DNA of 64,000 nt from Echiichthys vipera (taxonomy: Eukaryota > Chordata > Actinopteri > Perciformes > Trachinidae): assembly GCA_963691815.1 (NCBI GenBank), contig OY829647.1:12050360-12114359 (forward strand), written 5' to 3'. Within the stretch, counting starts at the first letter, position 1, and every line of letters begins with the position of its first letter. This document shows positions 24,775 through 40,319 of the stretch, in pieces. Below the pieces are notes generated by a model that worked only from the letters and a program-made list of their open reading frames with translations, searched no databases and had not been told where the DNA came from. The position numbers and the translations under genes are program-made.

Positions 24775-27385
24775 AGACAAGAACAAGAGCTGCAAGCAAA
24801 AGGTGTTTTTATGAGCCAATTAAATGTCATTGCTATTCTTCAGCCTGGGGCACACCTCAAGGCAGAGAACAGCTCAAAGTTGCAGCGCTCCAGTGACCAT
24901 TGTTTGGTAGTGGCATTACACACATCAACATTTTTTTCTTCTTAAAGGATCGATCATTCCGGCTCTTTTGTCTTCTCCCTCGGAAGGGGTTAGCACAATT
25001 ATTTCCAAGGGCCCAATTTGTGAGTAGTTGTAAAGATTGTGTCAGGCTGTTGGATATCTAAATGAGTCAGAATGAAGAGGGAGGGGGAATCAGAGAGCCT
25101 AAAAGAGCTTAAATGGGGTACATAGTCCAAATTTCTGCATGCGCTCAAAGCTTTACTACTAAGTGTTCTTTCTCACATTTTCACTCGTTTACCACCTTAT
25201 CATTATAAATACATACGCCACGTATAATAAGGCAGCTGTTCCTGCTCAATTTAACTACAGTTTTCTACGATAGAAGCTGCATTTTTACAGTAGTGTCTAC
25301 CTGTATACCAGTAACAACAGCATACCTTACAGTTGTACAGTGTATATTTCTATTGTAATAAATAAGGCTATGTTTAAAAAGATTCATGTTCTGTTTCACA
25401 TCGATCTTTGTTAGAATAATTTATTATTGATACATTAAATCCTGAGATCAAACTTTTAAGAGGCTGTAGCTGGCTCAGTTGTAAAGCTGAGGGAAGATAT
25501 TGGTATCATATGAAACTAGACGCCATAAGGCATCCATTGGTTATCTTGTCATGTTAGCTTGTCTAAATAACACTCCAAAGTTAGGCTAAATTTGGAGAGG
25601 GATAAACTGGCATCACTAAATAAAACACACTTTTTTCTGGTCACTCAATACTCACTGACTGTAGAGTTGCCCTTTATTGTGTTCACTGCTGTAGTGTGTT
25701 CATGTTAAATAAAAAGTACATTAATGGAACTGCTTTGGAATCCATTCTTACTGTGAACATTAATATTTTCAACACCAGGTAAGAAGGTTCCTTGTATAAT
25801 TTACAACATTAGTTTTCTGAGAATTTCTTTTACATCCAAGCAAAGTTGGTACTGTGAAATATCCCTTATGAAATTAGTATTGAATCAGATCGGGATCTGT
25901 GAATCGCATTCTAATTAATTCAGAAAATTATTGGCGATACCCAGCCCTAGTAAACAAAAATGTACACTACTGTTTAATCTAATAATAACCATAAAAATAG
26001 TATGTATGTCTGACTTGTATGACAGGTGCGTTTTCACAGTGGTGAAGGATTCATGCCATAATTCTTTGTCCCTGGCTGGTGAGCCGTCTCCAATCTAGGC
26101 CACTATTCAAGGTAAGGGAGAAGTAGTTACAGTAGTTTCATCACAGAGGGGAAAAACAGCGCTTTGATCTTTGATCTTCTCACTTTTGTTTGAAAATCAA
26201 ATTTATCAAACGGGGGAATAACAACAACAACAGCATGATAAATAGATTAAAAAAAAAAGCCCTGGCACAAAGGCACCATGCTAAAAAGTCTTGCATTTGA
26301 TTATCTCCTATAATGAATATGTCACATTTGTAAAGAGGGGCTCAGGTAAGAAAATCACTAAAGCACCGACAAGCCTATTCTCTCCCTCTCCTTCGTAATT
26401 ACCTACCCCTGCCGTGGAGCAGATCCCTCTCTTTTCTCCCCTTTAGGTCACTAGAGACTGATATGAAAGGGAATTGGACACTTGGGGCCACAAATACTGT
26501 AATTAAAAATCTCTCCTTTTCTTGATACGTTGTTTGGAAGCATCATTTCAGTGCGCAACATGCATTTGTTAGGGATCTGACCTAAATACACCCTAGATTA
26601 AACACAGGAAAGCACCGGGTCTTTGTTTCAGGTTCCTACTCATTAGGTGTGAAAATGAGGTGATTCAGGCACGATTCAGGTATAAATATAGAAAGGTGAT
26701 ATCCATACAAAACAGATGCAACCTTAAGGTAGAATTCAGTAATCAAAAACACACCCGTGATTAAAGGTATGGCTCATTGGCCGAGGTAATGTACTGGTTA
26801 GCAGTTACAATTAACAAAAGTGGCTGTGCCTGCAGCAAACTGTCACAGGCAAAACAAGACGGTGCTAAGAACTATTGCCTTTCAATGTTTGATCATTGAC
26901 ATGAAGGAATTTAACACTAGTTATCTATTCAATGAGGAAATGTCTACTTTCATCATTAATTATCTTCCTGTAGTAATAGGAGCAAACGTGCACTATGCTC
27001 CAAAGGACAACCCTCAGGTACAATTAGACCGGCAGTAACCTTAAAGCTCCAAAATAGCATCATGACTCAAAAAACAATAATACGATTATTCACCTGGCCA
27101 ATTTCAAGTGATCTCCTGAAATGTGCTGTTTGATATATTATAGCTTGCCTGGTTAAGTAATCAGTTTAATGGCTAAGAAACAGCACCAAAAAACTGCAAA
27201 ACTGCTGTTTCTGTTTATGTGAAATGCTTCCGTTTATGTGAAATGCAAGTTGAAGGTACTGAATAAGTCACAGTGTGCTCTGGTATTAACAACAACTCTA
27301 AAACCAGTCTTCTCCTGGGATCCCCCCTCCTAGTCCCCTCCACTGTTCCAGTGACATATTTACAGTACAAAGGCTGGAGTCCCCA

Positions 27386-27386
<1 letters not shown>

Positions 27387-27455
<69 letters not shown>
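27387..27455 (+). repeat. (CA)n microsatellite
   Basis: 69 bp of uninterrupted CA, i.e. TG on the cntln sense strand. Confidence 0.98.
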
Positions 27456-27457
<2 letters not shown>

Positions 27458-28875
27458 ACAAACATACTTACAGAAAAAGAGTGGCTGATTTAATTAGCTC
27501 AATCATTAAATGAGGCTTAATTAGAGTCACTTTCCTTCAGAGAGAAGTGTGGGACTTGGAGCTGTTCCTTGTCATTACAGAGGCATAATGAGCCACACAA
27601 CACAACATCCTACCCCTCACCCTCACAGCTTTGACAACAATAGAAAACTTTCTCTCTGCATTAGCACTGTGAGGCATGGAGCCTTTGTTATGTTTAATAC
27701 AGAGGGTTAATGATGCAATGCCCTATGGAACGACCTATATGGTGAGACCCTTTGACAAGAAATTACATGCATAAAGTCTGTTATTTAACTTTAGATAAAT
27801 GGTGCCATTAACATTGTAGCAATAAGCAGCAGCAACCCCTCCCCAAAGTTCAATAAGGGTTTGAAATTACAGGAAATATTTCAGCCCAGTAGTCCATCCA
27901 TAAACGCCTCGGATGTTTTATAACAAGTCTAGTCCAGATTGGTCCGGTCTCTGCTACTGTCTTAATGTAATGTTCACCTGCTTGTTATAGTTTGGAGGCT
28001 GATAAGAAGTGATGCTTGTACGTCTCCCTCGGGTGTGATTGTGAAGTAAATATTAGCAGGCCCTCAGCGCCACCCCATACCAGTAAACCAAACCACTGTC
28101 CTCTCATAAAGAAATCAACAGAGTCAATGACTTTTTAAATGTTATTATGCTGTCATGAGGCTTGAGGTGGGAACGTGTGTGTACAAAATGAGTCTGAAAA
28201 ATGATCTGGAGGGAACGCGTGTGTTTGCATGCATGTGCACACGCTTGCATGCACATGCTCCTCCTGTTCATTATTGGCCAGCAGCAGAAGCCAGTCATTT
28301 CCCTGTCTTCATAAAGACTTGGCCCATTAAATTCTACCTCCAGTCAATAATTAGGACTCCACAAATAAACCAAAGGCAATTAAATCAATGCTTCCCCGGG
28401 CCGGTGCCTGGACCCCATGGCCCACATGGACACTCCATCTTCTCTGCTGGCCTTATTCATGGTGGGTTGCGGTGGAGCCATACAGTACACCCCCTGGCCT
28501 GCTCATGATTATTAGATAGCACCGTCCCTCGATCCTGGCTATGGAGTGCCGCTTGTGGTGGCTCTCCACTGAGAGACATAGGGTTTGATTTCATTAACTC
28601 ACCAGTGGAGGTGAGAGACGAGGAAATGAATGCAATGTTTCATTTGGTTTTGAGTGGACGTGTGGGGCAGCTCCTCCGGAAATCTATGCCACTTCTTCGG
28701 CAAGAGGGGAGCAGTAACTCACGTCACGTATCTCCATGGCAGCAACAATGTGCAGCCAATGTGTTGTGGATGTCGGTCTTTCTTGTTACGTTGACATGTG
28801 GCCGAGCACTACAGTAATGGCGAACAATGGCCCACACACAAAGACACTGATGCACTCATAGGTACCACTCTTCAG

Positions 28876-29039
<164 letters not shown>

Positions 29040-30105
29040 ATGAATGATGGGTTTGCTATTGACAGGGCCACTGAGATAATAAAGTGCCGTCCCACTGGCA
29101 GCTCCATTAGGCACTGACAGTGACAAGATGAGGCTGTCGTGAGAGTGCACATGCACACATGAATACGTACACATACCCAGACGTACACGAACAGATGGAC
29201 ACATCCTCATCCTCTTTCAGTGACAGCCAGCCAGTTAAGGACATGGATCTCTCTCTCATCTTTCCTTACACTGGGTCTATTTCTGTCACTGTGTCTTTTT
29301 TATCTGAAGAAGTGTGTTTGAGTGGAGCTCGGGGGTAAGATCATATCACTATTAGGGGAGTGTGTTATTAGTGTCACAGGCAGGGTGACAGGCCAGGCCA
29401 TTCCACTTCGCAGATGTTCTGCTTGGTGAGCCTTTCATAAGCTATGACAGAGAGTAGAGAGGCAAAGGGGGAACAGTATGAGAGTTCTTGAAGTGTATTG
29501 CCTCACTAAGAAAATGCTCTCTTCTCAGCATCAGTGGATATGTGTAGTATCGTAGCGGTCTTCAAAACGACAAATAAGGAGATCTACCTTAATTAACAGA
29601 CAGATCCTTCCCCTGGTCTTTTAGTGTGTGAGATGTCACACCAGCCTGTCAGAAAAAAGAAAGAAATACAAGAGACGCATGCAGTCTGGTGTCCCCTTGG
29701 TACCACAGCATGCTTTTAAAAACCAGACGAGAGGAAACCACGAGATAGAGAGGCAAGGAAAAAATTGAAATAAATAAACAAAAAACAGAACAAGATGGAC
29801 TTGAAAGGGATTGAAAAAGTCGGTTGCAGTGAGGGGGGATGACTGCGGTGGTCCCAGCGGTCCCCACAGAGACCTAGGGGCAAGTCTCAGCCTTGTCATA
29901 CTCAACTCTTCTCCTCCTCCACACCCCACACCAGCTCCTCCGCTCCCTCCCCCTTCCACCACCCCTGTTCTGCCCACGGAAAACGTCGATAGCAGGCTGC
30001 CGGTGCCGAGGTCTCTGGTGGACACTAGCTCATTCTCCCGGCATCGACAGGCCCGCCAAATCAATATTTAGTTCCCCACTAACAAGCTGCCTCGGGGTCT
30101 GAGCC

Positions 30106-30143
<38 letters not shown>
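30106..30143 (+). repeat. (GA)n microsatellite
   Basis: GA repeat with one AA interruption. Confidence 0.95.
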
Positions 30144-30512
30144 GAATGCAGGACAGTGGAGGATGGCAGAGAGAGACAGAGAACAGGGACTGAGAGCTGT
30201 CCAGCTAGAAGGGAAAAACATGGATTCAGTAGAGTGTTGTGTGTGTGTTAGTGTGGGAGGGGGAGAGGAAGGTGGAAAGGTCAGAAGAAGATCTGGGGAA
30301 CAAGAGAACAGTGTCTGGTGTGTGTCGTGGTGCGGAGGCGACGCATGAGTGCCTGCGGCAGCCGCTGACAAGAGCACAGACAAGACAGACACACACACAC
30401 AGACACAGTCGACACTCTCAATCATACACATATCACAGCGAGCATACGTTGACAGCACTCGAGTAAAGCTCCAGCAGAGCACTCACAGATGAGTGGCTGT
30501 GCACACAGACTC

Positions 30513-30650
<138 letters not shown>

Positions 30651-31133
30651 GTGTAGATGTAGTTCCTTTTCATTGTTTTATCTTTTGCATCATTGTTTCT
30701 TTTTCAGAGCCTGGAGCAGGACACATTGGGGTGGGAACTAAAAATTCATCCTCTACTGCATTTGGGTGAAACTGTTGCCCAAATTCTTCGATACTACGAC
30801 ATACAAAGCTGCACATCTGCAATGTTAGACTAATAGATATATAGACAAAAATGCCCATCTGCCATCTGTTATGGAAATGCAAACACCTAGAGAGCAAGCT
30901 TGAAAAGACAAGGCTACATGCAATTACACTAAAAGAATGTCAAACTCCCTTTTACCCGTGGCTTTTTCATTATTTGTAGTTTGATACACAAAGCAATAAA
31001 GTTACAACTTTGGTAATCATCTCTGTAAACAGATATCTGTGTATGAATGTAGAAACTTGACATGATTTTGTTATCAGAAGCATTCTGATTTCTGTTTGCA
31101 GTCTGAGTAGTATTTACCAGTCCTATGTGAGCG

Positions 31134-31291
<158 letters not shown>

Positions 31292-31706
31292 ATGATATCA
31301 TTTATCATTTCAACTTTCCCTATGTCACTGATACTGAGAAACAGTGAACAGTGGCGGAGTATTAGAATTATCCTTTTTACTTACAGTATAATATGAAGCA
31401 ATAGAATTCAGTGTCTACCTTCTTAAGGAAATTAAACCAGTTTTTGGCACATTTTCCAGAATTTGTTGTACCACTCTGCCGGTTGTTACACTCTTTTTAC
31501 CATCATTTTTTAGAAAAACAATTGCCAATTTTCTGTTACCTTTTGACACCCCAGACAACAGTTGTTCTACAAATCTAAACTTCAACTAAACGTCACTTGT
31601 GTTTGGACAGAATTTAACTTTACAATGAAGGGAGGCTGCTAATAGCTTGTGTATGTGCAGGAATGAGTGACTTGTGTCATCAATATTGCAGATTTGTGAG
31701 CCTGAC

Positions 31707-31781
31707 CTTCTGCTGGAGGATGTGGTTGAAGTGACCTAGCCACTCCTGATCTCCTGGGCTCTCTGAATGGGCCTCTGCACC
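31707..31781 (-). CDS. cntln: centlein internal exon (penultimate)
   Basis: 75 bp, phase 0 at both ends, between a TTTGCAG acceptor and a GTCAGG donor. It encodes 25 residues (675-699): GAEAHSESPGDQEWLGHFNH then ILQQK. The DQEW-x5-HILQ segment corresponds in place and character to a D-K-E-W segment I recall before the last exon in mammalian centlein. It links the 'SIAASILNMSENDL' exon to the terminal helix. Confidence 0.85.
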
Positions 31782-34700
31782 CTGCAAACACAACAGCAAA
31801 TACATACATCTCAGTGACAGGATAGAGACTAAAAGATACACATGGTGACAGAAATCATGCAGATGTTTTGAGATACAAAAAATACAAATACAATAAATCA
31901 TAAATCTTTTATGTGGCTAAAATATGAACATCTCAAGTAATTAGACTAGGGGTACGGTATGTTTCTAGAGCGAACCTGCTGCTATCTTTAGATTGGCCTC
32001 TGTGAGTCTCCTGCTTGAGGGCAGAATTGTAGCATCACACCAGCCAGGACCTTGAAAAAGCTCTCTGGAGACTCAGTGGCAAGGTATGCCAGTATACGTT
32101 TGCATGCTACTCATGTATAAAGACCTAACAGAAAGGTAGCCTTGTTACTGCTAATGAAGAGAAAGAAGAGCGACTACATGGCCATGTACACCTCAGCACT
32201 AATGCGTTACCTCTTCACTTCAAACCCCAGGTGTTGCTGCTTGAAATTATCTGAGGCGCCTCGTACTACCTCACAGGGACGTGGGAGGGGAAGAGAAAAG
32301 TCTCTGTGTGTCTGAATCTAAAAGTCCCTGCACTTGCAGACTAGCAGACCTAAGAGGCACAGTCCTGTGAAGTCTGGGATGACAAGAGCTGCCCAATGCC
32401 ACCAGTCCACAGGAGGGCTCATGCAGACTTTATGTGAACTTTGTGAGTCCGCTTCAGGTGCTGACTCCCTCAGAGTGCCCTCTGAGGATCACCCAATATT
32501 CATAGCAGTATTAATGTGAGACAGACAGACAAATGATGGACCAACAATGTTTTAGAACTTTCAGTTGAGAAAATTATTAGCAAATATAAAGCTACAAACA
32601 GTGCCTATCAATCATTATTTTATTTCTATTTTTTCACCTAAAGCAGCCAAACACAGGTTGCATAGATTATAAAGAAAAATTCAGTACCATAAAATAGTAT
32701 ATAAAAATCAATCCGTATGTGTCTTTTCACTACCTTATTTGTGTATTTGATTGTATTTTTGTGGTTTTGTTTTTATTGTATAGCCACAATAATAATGTAC
32801 AAACTTTTGTACTTTATGGGCACTTTCACACCTATACTTTAGTTAGGTAGACTTAGTGATTCAGGGGTGAAGTTGCAACATTGCTACATTTTACACTTAG
32901 TTCAGTTAGATTTCACACAGCATTTTGTGAAGTGCCCCAAAAAGGGGAAACAAATGTAATGTGTTCAAAGCGGCCGCTCATCTATTGGACAGAATATTCG
33001 AGTAAAACGCCCCAACACTTCCTGGTCTCAGAATTTTGGAGCAATACAAAATGTATGCAGCCGTGGGCTTTCTGTTTTTGCCATTTTAGAAGAGGATGAA
33101 AATTGTGAGCAGCTGACAAGACAGTGAGCTGTCGAGCATTTTATTCTTCAAATGAGATGAGTGACACTGTGCCAAAGGAGAAGGCGGGTCCTGAAGAGAG
33201 CGAGATGGATATCATGTGTTGTTCTCTTTACACAGGCAACAAGCGCTGTTTTTTGGTTCACCTCACATATTTGGGGATCGTACTCTCACCTAGAATTAAT
33301 TGAAATGTAGTGCACTTGGAAGCAGCCAAGACCCATGGTTTTATGCGGAGTATTATATTTTGGCTGTTTGGTCTTCACCGATTTAAATTAGCTTTCACAC
33401 CACCTCAAACTGGGCTGATGAAATGTGCCAGGGTTCAGTTTAAAATGGACCAAACAGCTCAGGTGTACAACAAAGTAGTGTGCCTCTTAATTTTCAAAAC
33501 ATTTGTGGTAGATATGATGGCTGGAAAAGTTATGATTTTGGCAATGGTCATATCCATGGCAATGAGTAAGGTCTGGAGGGTTGACATTTAGATTAAGCAT
33601 GTGTTTCTCCCTGGTGTTCCATAGCTTCCTGGTAGCCTGTATGTGTGATCCTTGGTAAAAGCATTTGGTCTAGGCTAATTTCAGGGTATGCCTAATTGTG
33701 CCCGCTGCACTGAGTAACTGAGAAGTAGATAGAGACCAGAGGTGGGGGGTTGGTGGTTAAATTAGCAGGGGAGGTAAAAGAGGGTGAGAGAGGTGACTAA
33801 TACCTTCAAGCCTCCCGTAGGGGGGAACACGGTGCCTGAAAGAGTGCATGTGCGTGAGAGTGAGTGTGCTTGCCCAACCTTGGTAGATATATAACAAAGC
33901 ATTGACCCTCCATCAAACATTAGGTGCAAAAACAAACTGGCCTGGCAATTGCAGCCTTATTACAGCTGGATCATTAACTCCACAACAAGTTGCCAGGGGA
34001 GCCTGGAGCTGCTCGGCCCTCTCGGGTCCTCTGTTGCACGCTATGGAATGGACAGAGGCAAATAACAGTGTGCAGTGTAATACACGTGTATGTTTGGAGT
34101 ATTTATGTTTGAGCACACGCCTTCTTTGCATCTATATGCATACATATTGATTTTGTGTGTGTTATGTGCCTGTGCGCAAGGGAGCAGCTGGAAGTTTCTG
34201 TATGACTTTTAAAAGCTCCGAAAATCAATTAATGAATTAAAAATATAAAAACACAAGTGATTAAATTCTCCATTCCCATGAAAGGGCTCAAAACACATTT
34301 GTTGCTATGCTGTCCACAACTACAGAGCCAGCTGAACAAATAACCTTGTCACAACCGAATTTCTGTTCAGTAAAACATCTCAAACAAAAGCTCTGATTTC
34401 TTTGTAGGGACAAATCAACAAACCAAGACTAAAGCTCTGGAGGGAGGAAAATATGCAGCCTTCAGAAAAGATCGTGGTCATTACACAAAGGTCATCTATT
34501 CCCAGAATCCTCTCAAAATATAACCACAATCAGGAATAATTAATCTAAATACACCTGAAATTCAAAAATGCATTGATTTCAAAAGCAAGTACCGGTGCAC
34601 TACAATGTTAAAAAACCTCTGCAAATATTATTGACAAGAGAAATCTGCAAAACTAAAGACAAGTAGCTATGTTGGCAATGGAGTATTCTCATTTAAAAGT

Positions 34701-36969
34701 GAAACTGAAGAGTAAAAACAATCCCATTGAGCCCTGAGCTTTCATTCAGCACAACCAAGTGAATAAATGAATACACTTGCTATGTGTTGGACTTCTTGAA
34801 AACTTCTGGGACATCCTGATAACCTCATGTTACGTCCTCAAGTCAAAAGAAAAACATTCGATCTACAAAGATTGTGCAAAGGCTCTGTATATTTCTTTGA
34901 GTGAGGGGGAAAAGAAATTCTGAAACAAGAATCATTAAATTTCAACTCTGTACCAACCTTTTAAATCTTTTTCAACATTGTTCCAACAATGTGTCGCAAA
35001 CTAGCCTTAGTTCAGTTTGTGGATAGTTGAAGTTGACCATGTATCCATTTTTTAAATGCTCACTCAACTAGTGGAGCCGCTTGTGCAGAGACAAAGCATA
35101 TTTAGGTTCAGGTCGGTTTAGGTAGGGTGCTCCTGATTTTGAGCTACATCCAAGCCCATTTTGACTAACATCTACATGGGACACACACTTCCATATAGAC
35201 ATTTTAATGTGTCCAGTAGTAGAGTAGAGCTTCTCCATCACACCCACATAAACGCACATCTGTACAGATGCATGCACAGAGACAAACCATTAATCTCTGT
35301 ATTTATTTAAGACATTCAAATCACACTTCATAACCCCTTTTCCACCAACATGGAACGAGTTCTGTTACGGTTTGCGCATCTAATTCTAAACCTTTTCTAA
35401 GCATTTTCAACCAAAAATAAATTGGTCCGGATCTACAACGGCTGCCACCTGGAACCAAAAAGTAGCAGGTTTTCCTTGACCTGAAGTAGTAACTTTAACA
35501 ACATCAATGGGTGTGTCAAATTCTACAGGTTGGAAAGAGAGGGTGGAGAAGTCAAGTGAAAAATTGCCAGAAAAAAAGTCTCATTAATAGTACAATGCTT
35601 GTTTTTTCTGTAAAGAAATATCTGTATTAATAGAGCAAAAGCCTGCAGGGAATTAATGCGATCAACATTCATGCTACTGCTTACTTCTGTTTTGCGTTGT
35701 GCAACGGCCCCCGTTGAGTACACATCCTATATAACAATGGTTCTGCCAGAGCTAATTTGGTGGAAAAAGGGTGTCAGTAACACATACTCGCACCTAAACT
35801 GTTAACCTCACTGTGACACAAAATGTACAATTCACACTAGATGCTTGCATTATCCACAGCGCTGTGAGATATGAATGTTCAATTACCAAAACAGGAAAAA
35901 CACACCCTCCATGTTAGTAAAACCAAGCAGCCTGCCATTAACCACAATTAATATGCCAGAGAAAAAAAAGTGGAGAGGTGGAGACAGTGTTTTTACACGC
36001 AGAGGTTTCAGCTCTGATGCGGGGGACTTTTTGTCAAGTGAGAAACTGTTCTCTGTCATCTCTTGGGTGGAGCTGGGCTGCAAATGGCTAAAATTGGTTT
36101 CAAGTGTGAGTAAGTGCTTGGAGCGCCCTCTCTCATCTTGTGATAGATGGGAGGAAGTCCCCGGGGATTGGAGGTTGATTGTAACATGGGATTGCTAATT
36201 GATGACATAGCTGGGTATGATCTATGGTAGAGAAAGGGCCCAAGAAGTTGTAAAAGATTGTGAAACTCAGGCTTTTCCAAGTGGCTGACAGTCAATTGCA
36301 AGGATTTTCAGTGCAATGACTGCTTTCAGCTGAAAGGAAATTGTACTTACTCAACTTGTGCTGTATTAAATCTAATATCAAGTTGAAAGGCGATGCAGGT
36401 GTTGACAAGTTTTTTATCTTGTCAAGATCAAGAACACCTGCTTTAAACCAGCCACATTCTCCTCTATTGCGCTGAAACTTCCCAACTTATTAGTGACATG
36501 CCTTGGTGTGTGGTTCACCTTTACTTGGTGTTCAACCTTGCATACTTTCCAGAATCTATCTACCCATCAATAAGAAAAGGTCAAACAGAAGCAGAGATTT
36601 CCAGCGAGGCTAAATATTGTAAGATACAGGCCAAATGTACTAAGAACAGAAGGCTCCTGTTTCCTCCCCTCTGCACTCATCTACTGCACCTGTTTCAAGA
36701 GTTTATGCCAAAGTTACAGTAGCACTTCATATAGTCTTTTTTGACAAAAAAAGATACCCAGCACTACAAGTAGACACTAATGATATAATGTCTTTCCCAG
36801 TCCTCTGGTGTAAACACAATGCAAAACCCCTGAAAACTTTTAGGATATGTTGAAATTTTACAGTACAGAAAATCTATTATAGGTATATTAGGTGCTCTGA
36901 GCATAATCTAGACTTGATCCTAAAGTTGGTGTTTATATGAAATGTTGACTCACTGTCCCTTGGCCTTAC
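31782..36969 (-). other. cntln: cntln intron, 5.2 kb
   Basis: No exon is supported. The only recognised feature is the MITE at 35,332-35,775. The remainder is AT-rich single-copy-looking DNA in which I see nothing else. Confidence 0.65.
35332..35775. mobile_element. MITE with CCCCTTTTCCACCAA terminal repeats
   Basis: The left end reads ACCCCTTTTCCACCAACATG and the right end reads GCTAATTTGGTGGAAAAAGG, so about 16 bp of terminal inverted repeat is preserved around a non-coding 440-bp interior. The target duplication is not clear. The size and ends fit a non-autonomous DNA transposon. Confidence 0.6.
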
Positions 36970-37167
36970 CTGGTCAGTGTCCATTATGTCTGCGAGGTCA
37001 TTCTCTGACATATTGAGGATGGAGGCAGCGATGGACTTGGCTTTGATCATAGACTTGGCTGAGAGGCCGCCCTTTGCTGCCACAGCGTTGGCCTGCTTCA
37101 ACCTCCTCCTCTTCATCAACTGCTGCTTGACCTCTTGAACGTCTAAAAGTATTTCACTGGCCAGGGC
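36970..37167 (-). CDS. cntln: centlein internal exon (SIAASILNMSENDL exon)
   Basis: 198 bp, phase 0 to phase 0, with acceptor CCCTTCAG and donor GTAAGG. It encodes 66 residues (609-674) beginning ALASEILLDVQEVKQQLMKR and ending NDLADIMDTDQ. The KSIAASILNMS-x-NDL-x-DIMDTD segment is the most recognisable part of the protein and agrees with the C-terminal region of vertebrate centlein. The first half is basic coiled coil (MKRRRLKQ). This exon carries much of the identification. Confidence 0.92.
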
Positions 37168-38516
37168 CTGAAGGGGGAGGAGAAGAAGGAATAAAAAAAG
37201 AGAAGAGGATGATGAAATGGATATAGAAAAACAAGAGGGATAGCTCTGCCTGGCAGATGAATAAATGAAATTGATCAAGCATGCGCCAGAGATGCCTAGT
37301 ACATTATGGAGGAATATTGAGTTTGACACACTCAGATTCTCTTCGGTTGCGCCTTGCTCTCCCTTCTAGGAATGTGAACCTGAGGGTTTGTTGCCCTGTC
37401 GATTGAAAGCTGAGGGAACACAGCTTTGATAGCAAACGTACCCCAAGTTTTGCTAAAATCTCCACAGACAGAGAATCATGCATTAGACGGAAAAAAACAG
37501 AGAGCTACTGAAAATACGGCCATTCATTTATTTATTTACTTTCTGAATGTCTCACAGTACAACAGGGCAGCATAACACTGTTAATAATTAAGCTATAAGG
37601 GGCCGTTTCAAATGGTGCCCGAGTGAATGGCAAGCGAAACGGGGAAGGCCTGGGATGGCACAGTTGACGGGCACTAAATGGGAGTTTGCTCTAAATACAG
37701 AGAGACAATTAAATGTTAAAACTGCCACTGTACACGAGGAAGTCAATAAAGTAAACTCCCCTTTGCTTCATTTTGAGCTTATTGATCGAGGCAATAATCT
37801 TCTGTATCATTCCCTTGTAAGCCTGCTGAAAAGCTGACCTTGGAATAGATGGTCAGATGAGGGAAAGCTAGAGACAGAGAACTCTCTGTACACAAAAACA
37901 ATATAAAAAAAAAAAAAGTACAACGTGCGTTTGGACAGTACACAATATAGCCAAGCAAGCAACACACACAAAACACATACAAAAACAAAAGTACAAACAT
38001 ATGAAAACACTCAAGTGCATTACAGTAACAAGGGTAATCACACATGAACAATGTTGAATTGCGGCAAACATCTCCACTCCCACTCTCTTAATTTCACACA
38101 GGTGGACCAGGTGCAGTTTACAAGCAAGTGGTGGTTCTCACCGGAGGGTACTGAATGAGTGGTTGGAGGCTTGCAGCTGGAGTATGTGAAGTGTTACTAT
38201 TTGTCTATTAGCAACATCAAATATACACAAGCAGGGCAGAGACATTCAGAAATTCAAAGGAGACATGAAGGAAACCCAACAGGATCACATTATTCAGAGC
38301 CCATACAGATTAAATTAATGATAAAATGAAGAAAACAGAAAAACAATGGGTTATATAAATGGATCCACAGAGCAAACACTGGTTTCTCAACTCTGGTTTC
38401 TGAAGTCTAATGTATAAACTGCTACACTTTAAAACAACAAAATTGTGTCTATGAGGTCAACAGTTCTAGATGCGTTTGATTTGTGCCTTCTAGTAACAGA
38501 GGTAGGACCAGTTTAA

Positions 38517-39010
38517 ATGTCCCTTATTGTAAAAAGCGAGATTTCCATTTTTTTTTTTTTTTAATTTTAAAGCAGTTCGAGGTGATATATAAATAATGTG
38601 AAAGTATCAAAATGCTGAATCCACAGATAAATGCACACAGTCTGCATTTTGCTACTGTCCCTTGAAACGACCAATCAGGACTTCCGTACAGCTGTGATGT
38701 CACAACTATACTATACTATATATAGGTAGAAAGTGTCCCTACAGTGTCATTCTAGTCATTCCCGGCTGCAATGACAGTGCAGAGATGCAGGGAGTGCAGA
38801 CGCAGAAGACCTGGGAACGCAGGCCAATAAGAGCAGACTGGGCTTTTCGGGAGGGGGGCTTAAAGAGACAGGCGCTAAAATGGAGTTTCAGAGAGTCAAT
38901 ACAGGTATATTCAGACAGACAGTATGAGGAGATGTTTTCCTTTTAACATTAAAACATAAAAACTTCAAGTAGAAACCCCAAATACAAACCTTGAAATTAG
39001 CATCATGTCC
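38517..39010 (+). mobile_element. MITE, copy B of the 15.5/38.5 kb pair
   Basis: It is collinear with 15,490-15,934 (see that entry for landmarks). The left end ATGTCCCTTATTGT and the right end GCATCATGTCC are complementary in part, giving short terminal inverted repeats. A T-run of about 15 and a small TATACTATACTATATATAG region lie inside. No protein is encoded. Confidence 0.65.
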
Positions 39011-40145
39011 ACGTAGGTGTAAAATAAGCAGAATAGCACTGATTAAAGAGGATGAGCAAAAATCATCATAACCATCGTCTACCTCCTAATCAAAGAAGGC
39101 AGCTTTAGCTCTTTTTGGTGATCTGAGGGCTGTGTTTACCCTAAAGGAACACACAGCTCATTAACTAACAGTCAGAGATCCTATTCTTTTATTTACAGCC
39201 TAATAGATATTCACTGTCACTAGTCAAGGGTTACATTCAATTGACCTAAACCCTGCATGTGGAAGAATCCAGAAAGAGATTAAGGGGTGAATTTATCACT
39301 CATTCTCAGCCCTGGGAGAGGGCGGGAGGGGGATATGCAATTATTCACACGCACGCACATACGTGCACAAGCTATTCAAATACATACATGGAAGCTATTG
39401 TGTCTGAGTGTGTTTGTTAAGAGCTCTTAGCCCGACTAGTACACAAGCTCAATTGCCAGAGGAGCAATTTAGACAGGACGAGGATTAGGGCATAGAGATG
39501 GGGATCAAATGAGCAGCAAAAAGATATCCTCTTTAATAACTAGCTACCTATGAACCTCTTCACACACACATGGACACAAAGGGCCATTCAAAAACATAAA
39601 GAGCAGAGAGGGAGGGAAAAATGCTTTCATTTTGTTAGATTAGGCAGGCACTGATGTTAAAAAACTGCTGTTTACTATTATTCAAATACACAACAAATTC
39701 GGGTAAGATCTTTAATTAATGAAGCACCTTTTACAGAACGTACATTTGAAAGTTATACTCTGTAAGGTAATGTGTTGTTACATCATTGTTGTAGGGTACT
39801 TCATATCCAACACCATGTAGCAATTTCCAGTGATTACAAAAATACTCATACATCCCCCGCTAGAAAAAAAAAAGATATTACTCAAACTCTGCACAATCTT
39901 GTACTTTTCAGCAGGGATGACAAACCAAAATATTCCTTCCAAGATAACTACCTTGAGTGTGTGTGTTGTGAAGTAGTCCCTACATGCAGGGCCACTGTTT
40001 AGCAGTTCAACAGCAGTGCTTACAGCCTGGGGCGTGTGCAGGGGCCAAAAGGGTTTGCTGGCACACAATAAAAAAAAAATCTCCACACACAGTACACACA
40101 GAGCACATACAGGCACAAAGAACAAAAACAAGCTCATAAAGACGT

Positions 40146-40319
<174 letters not shown>
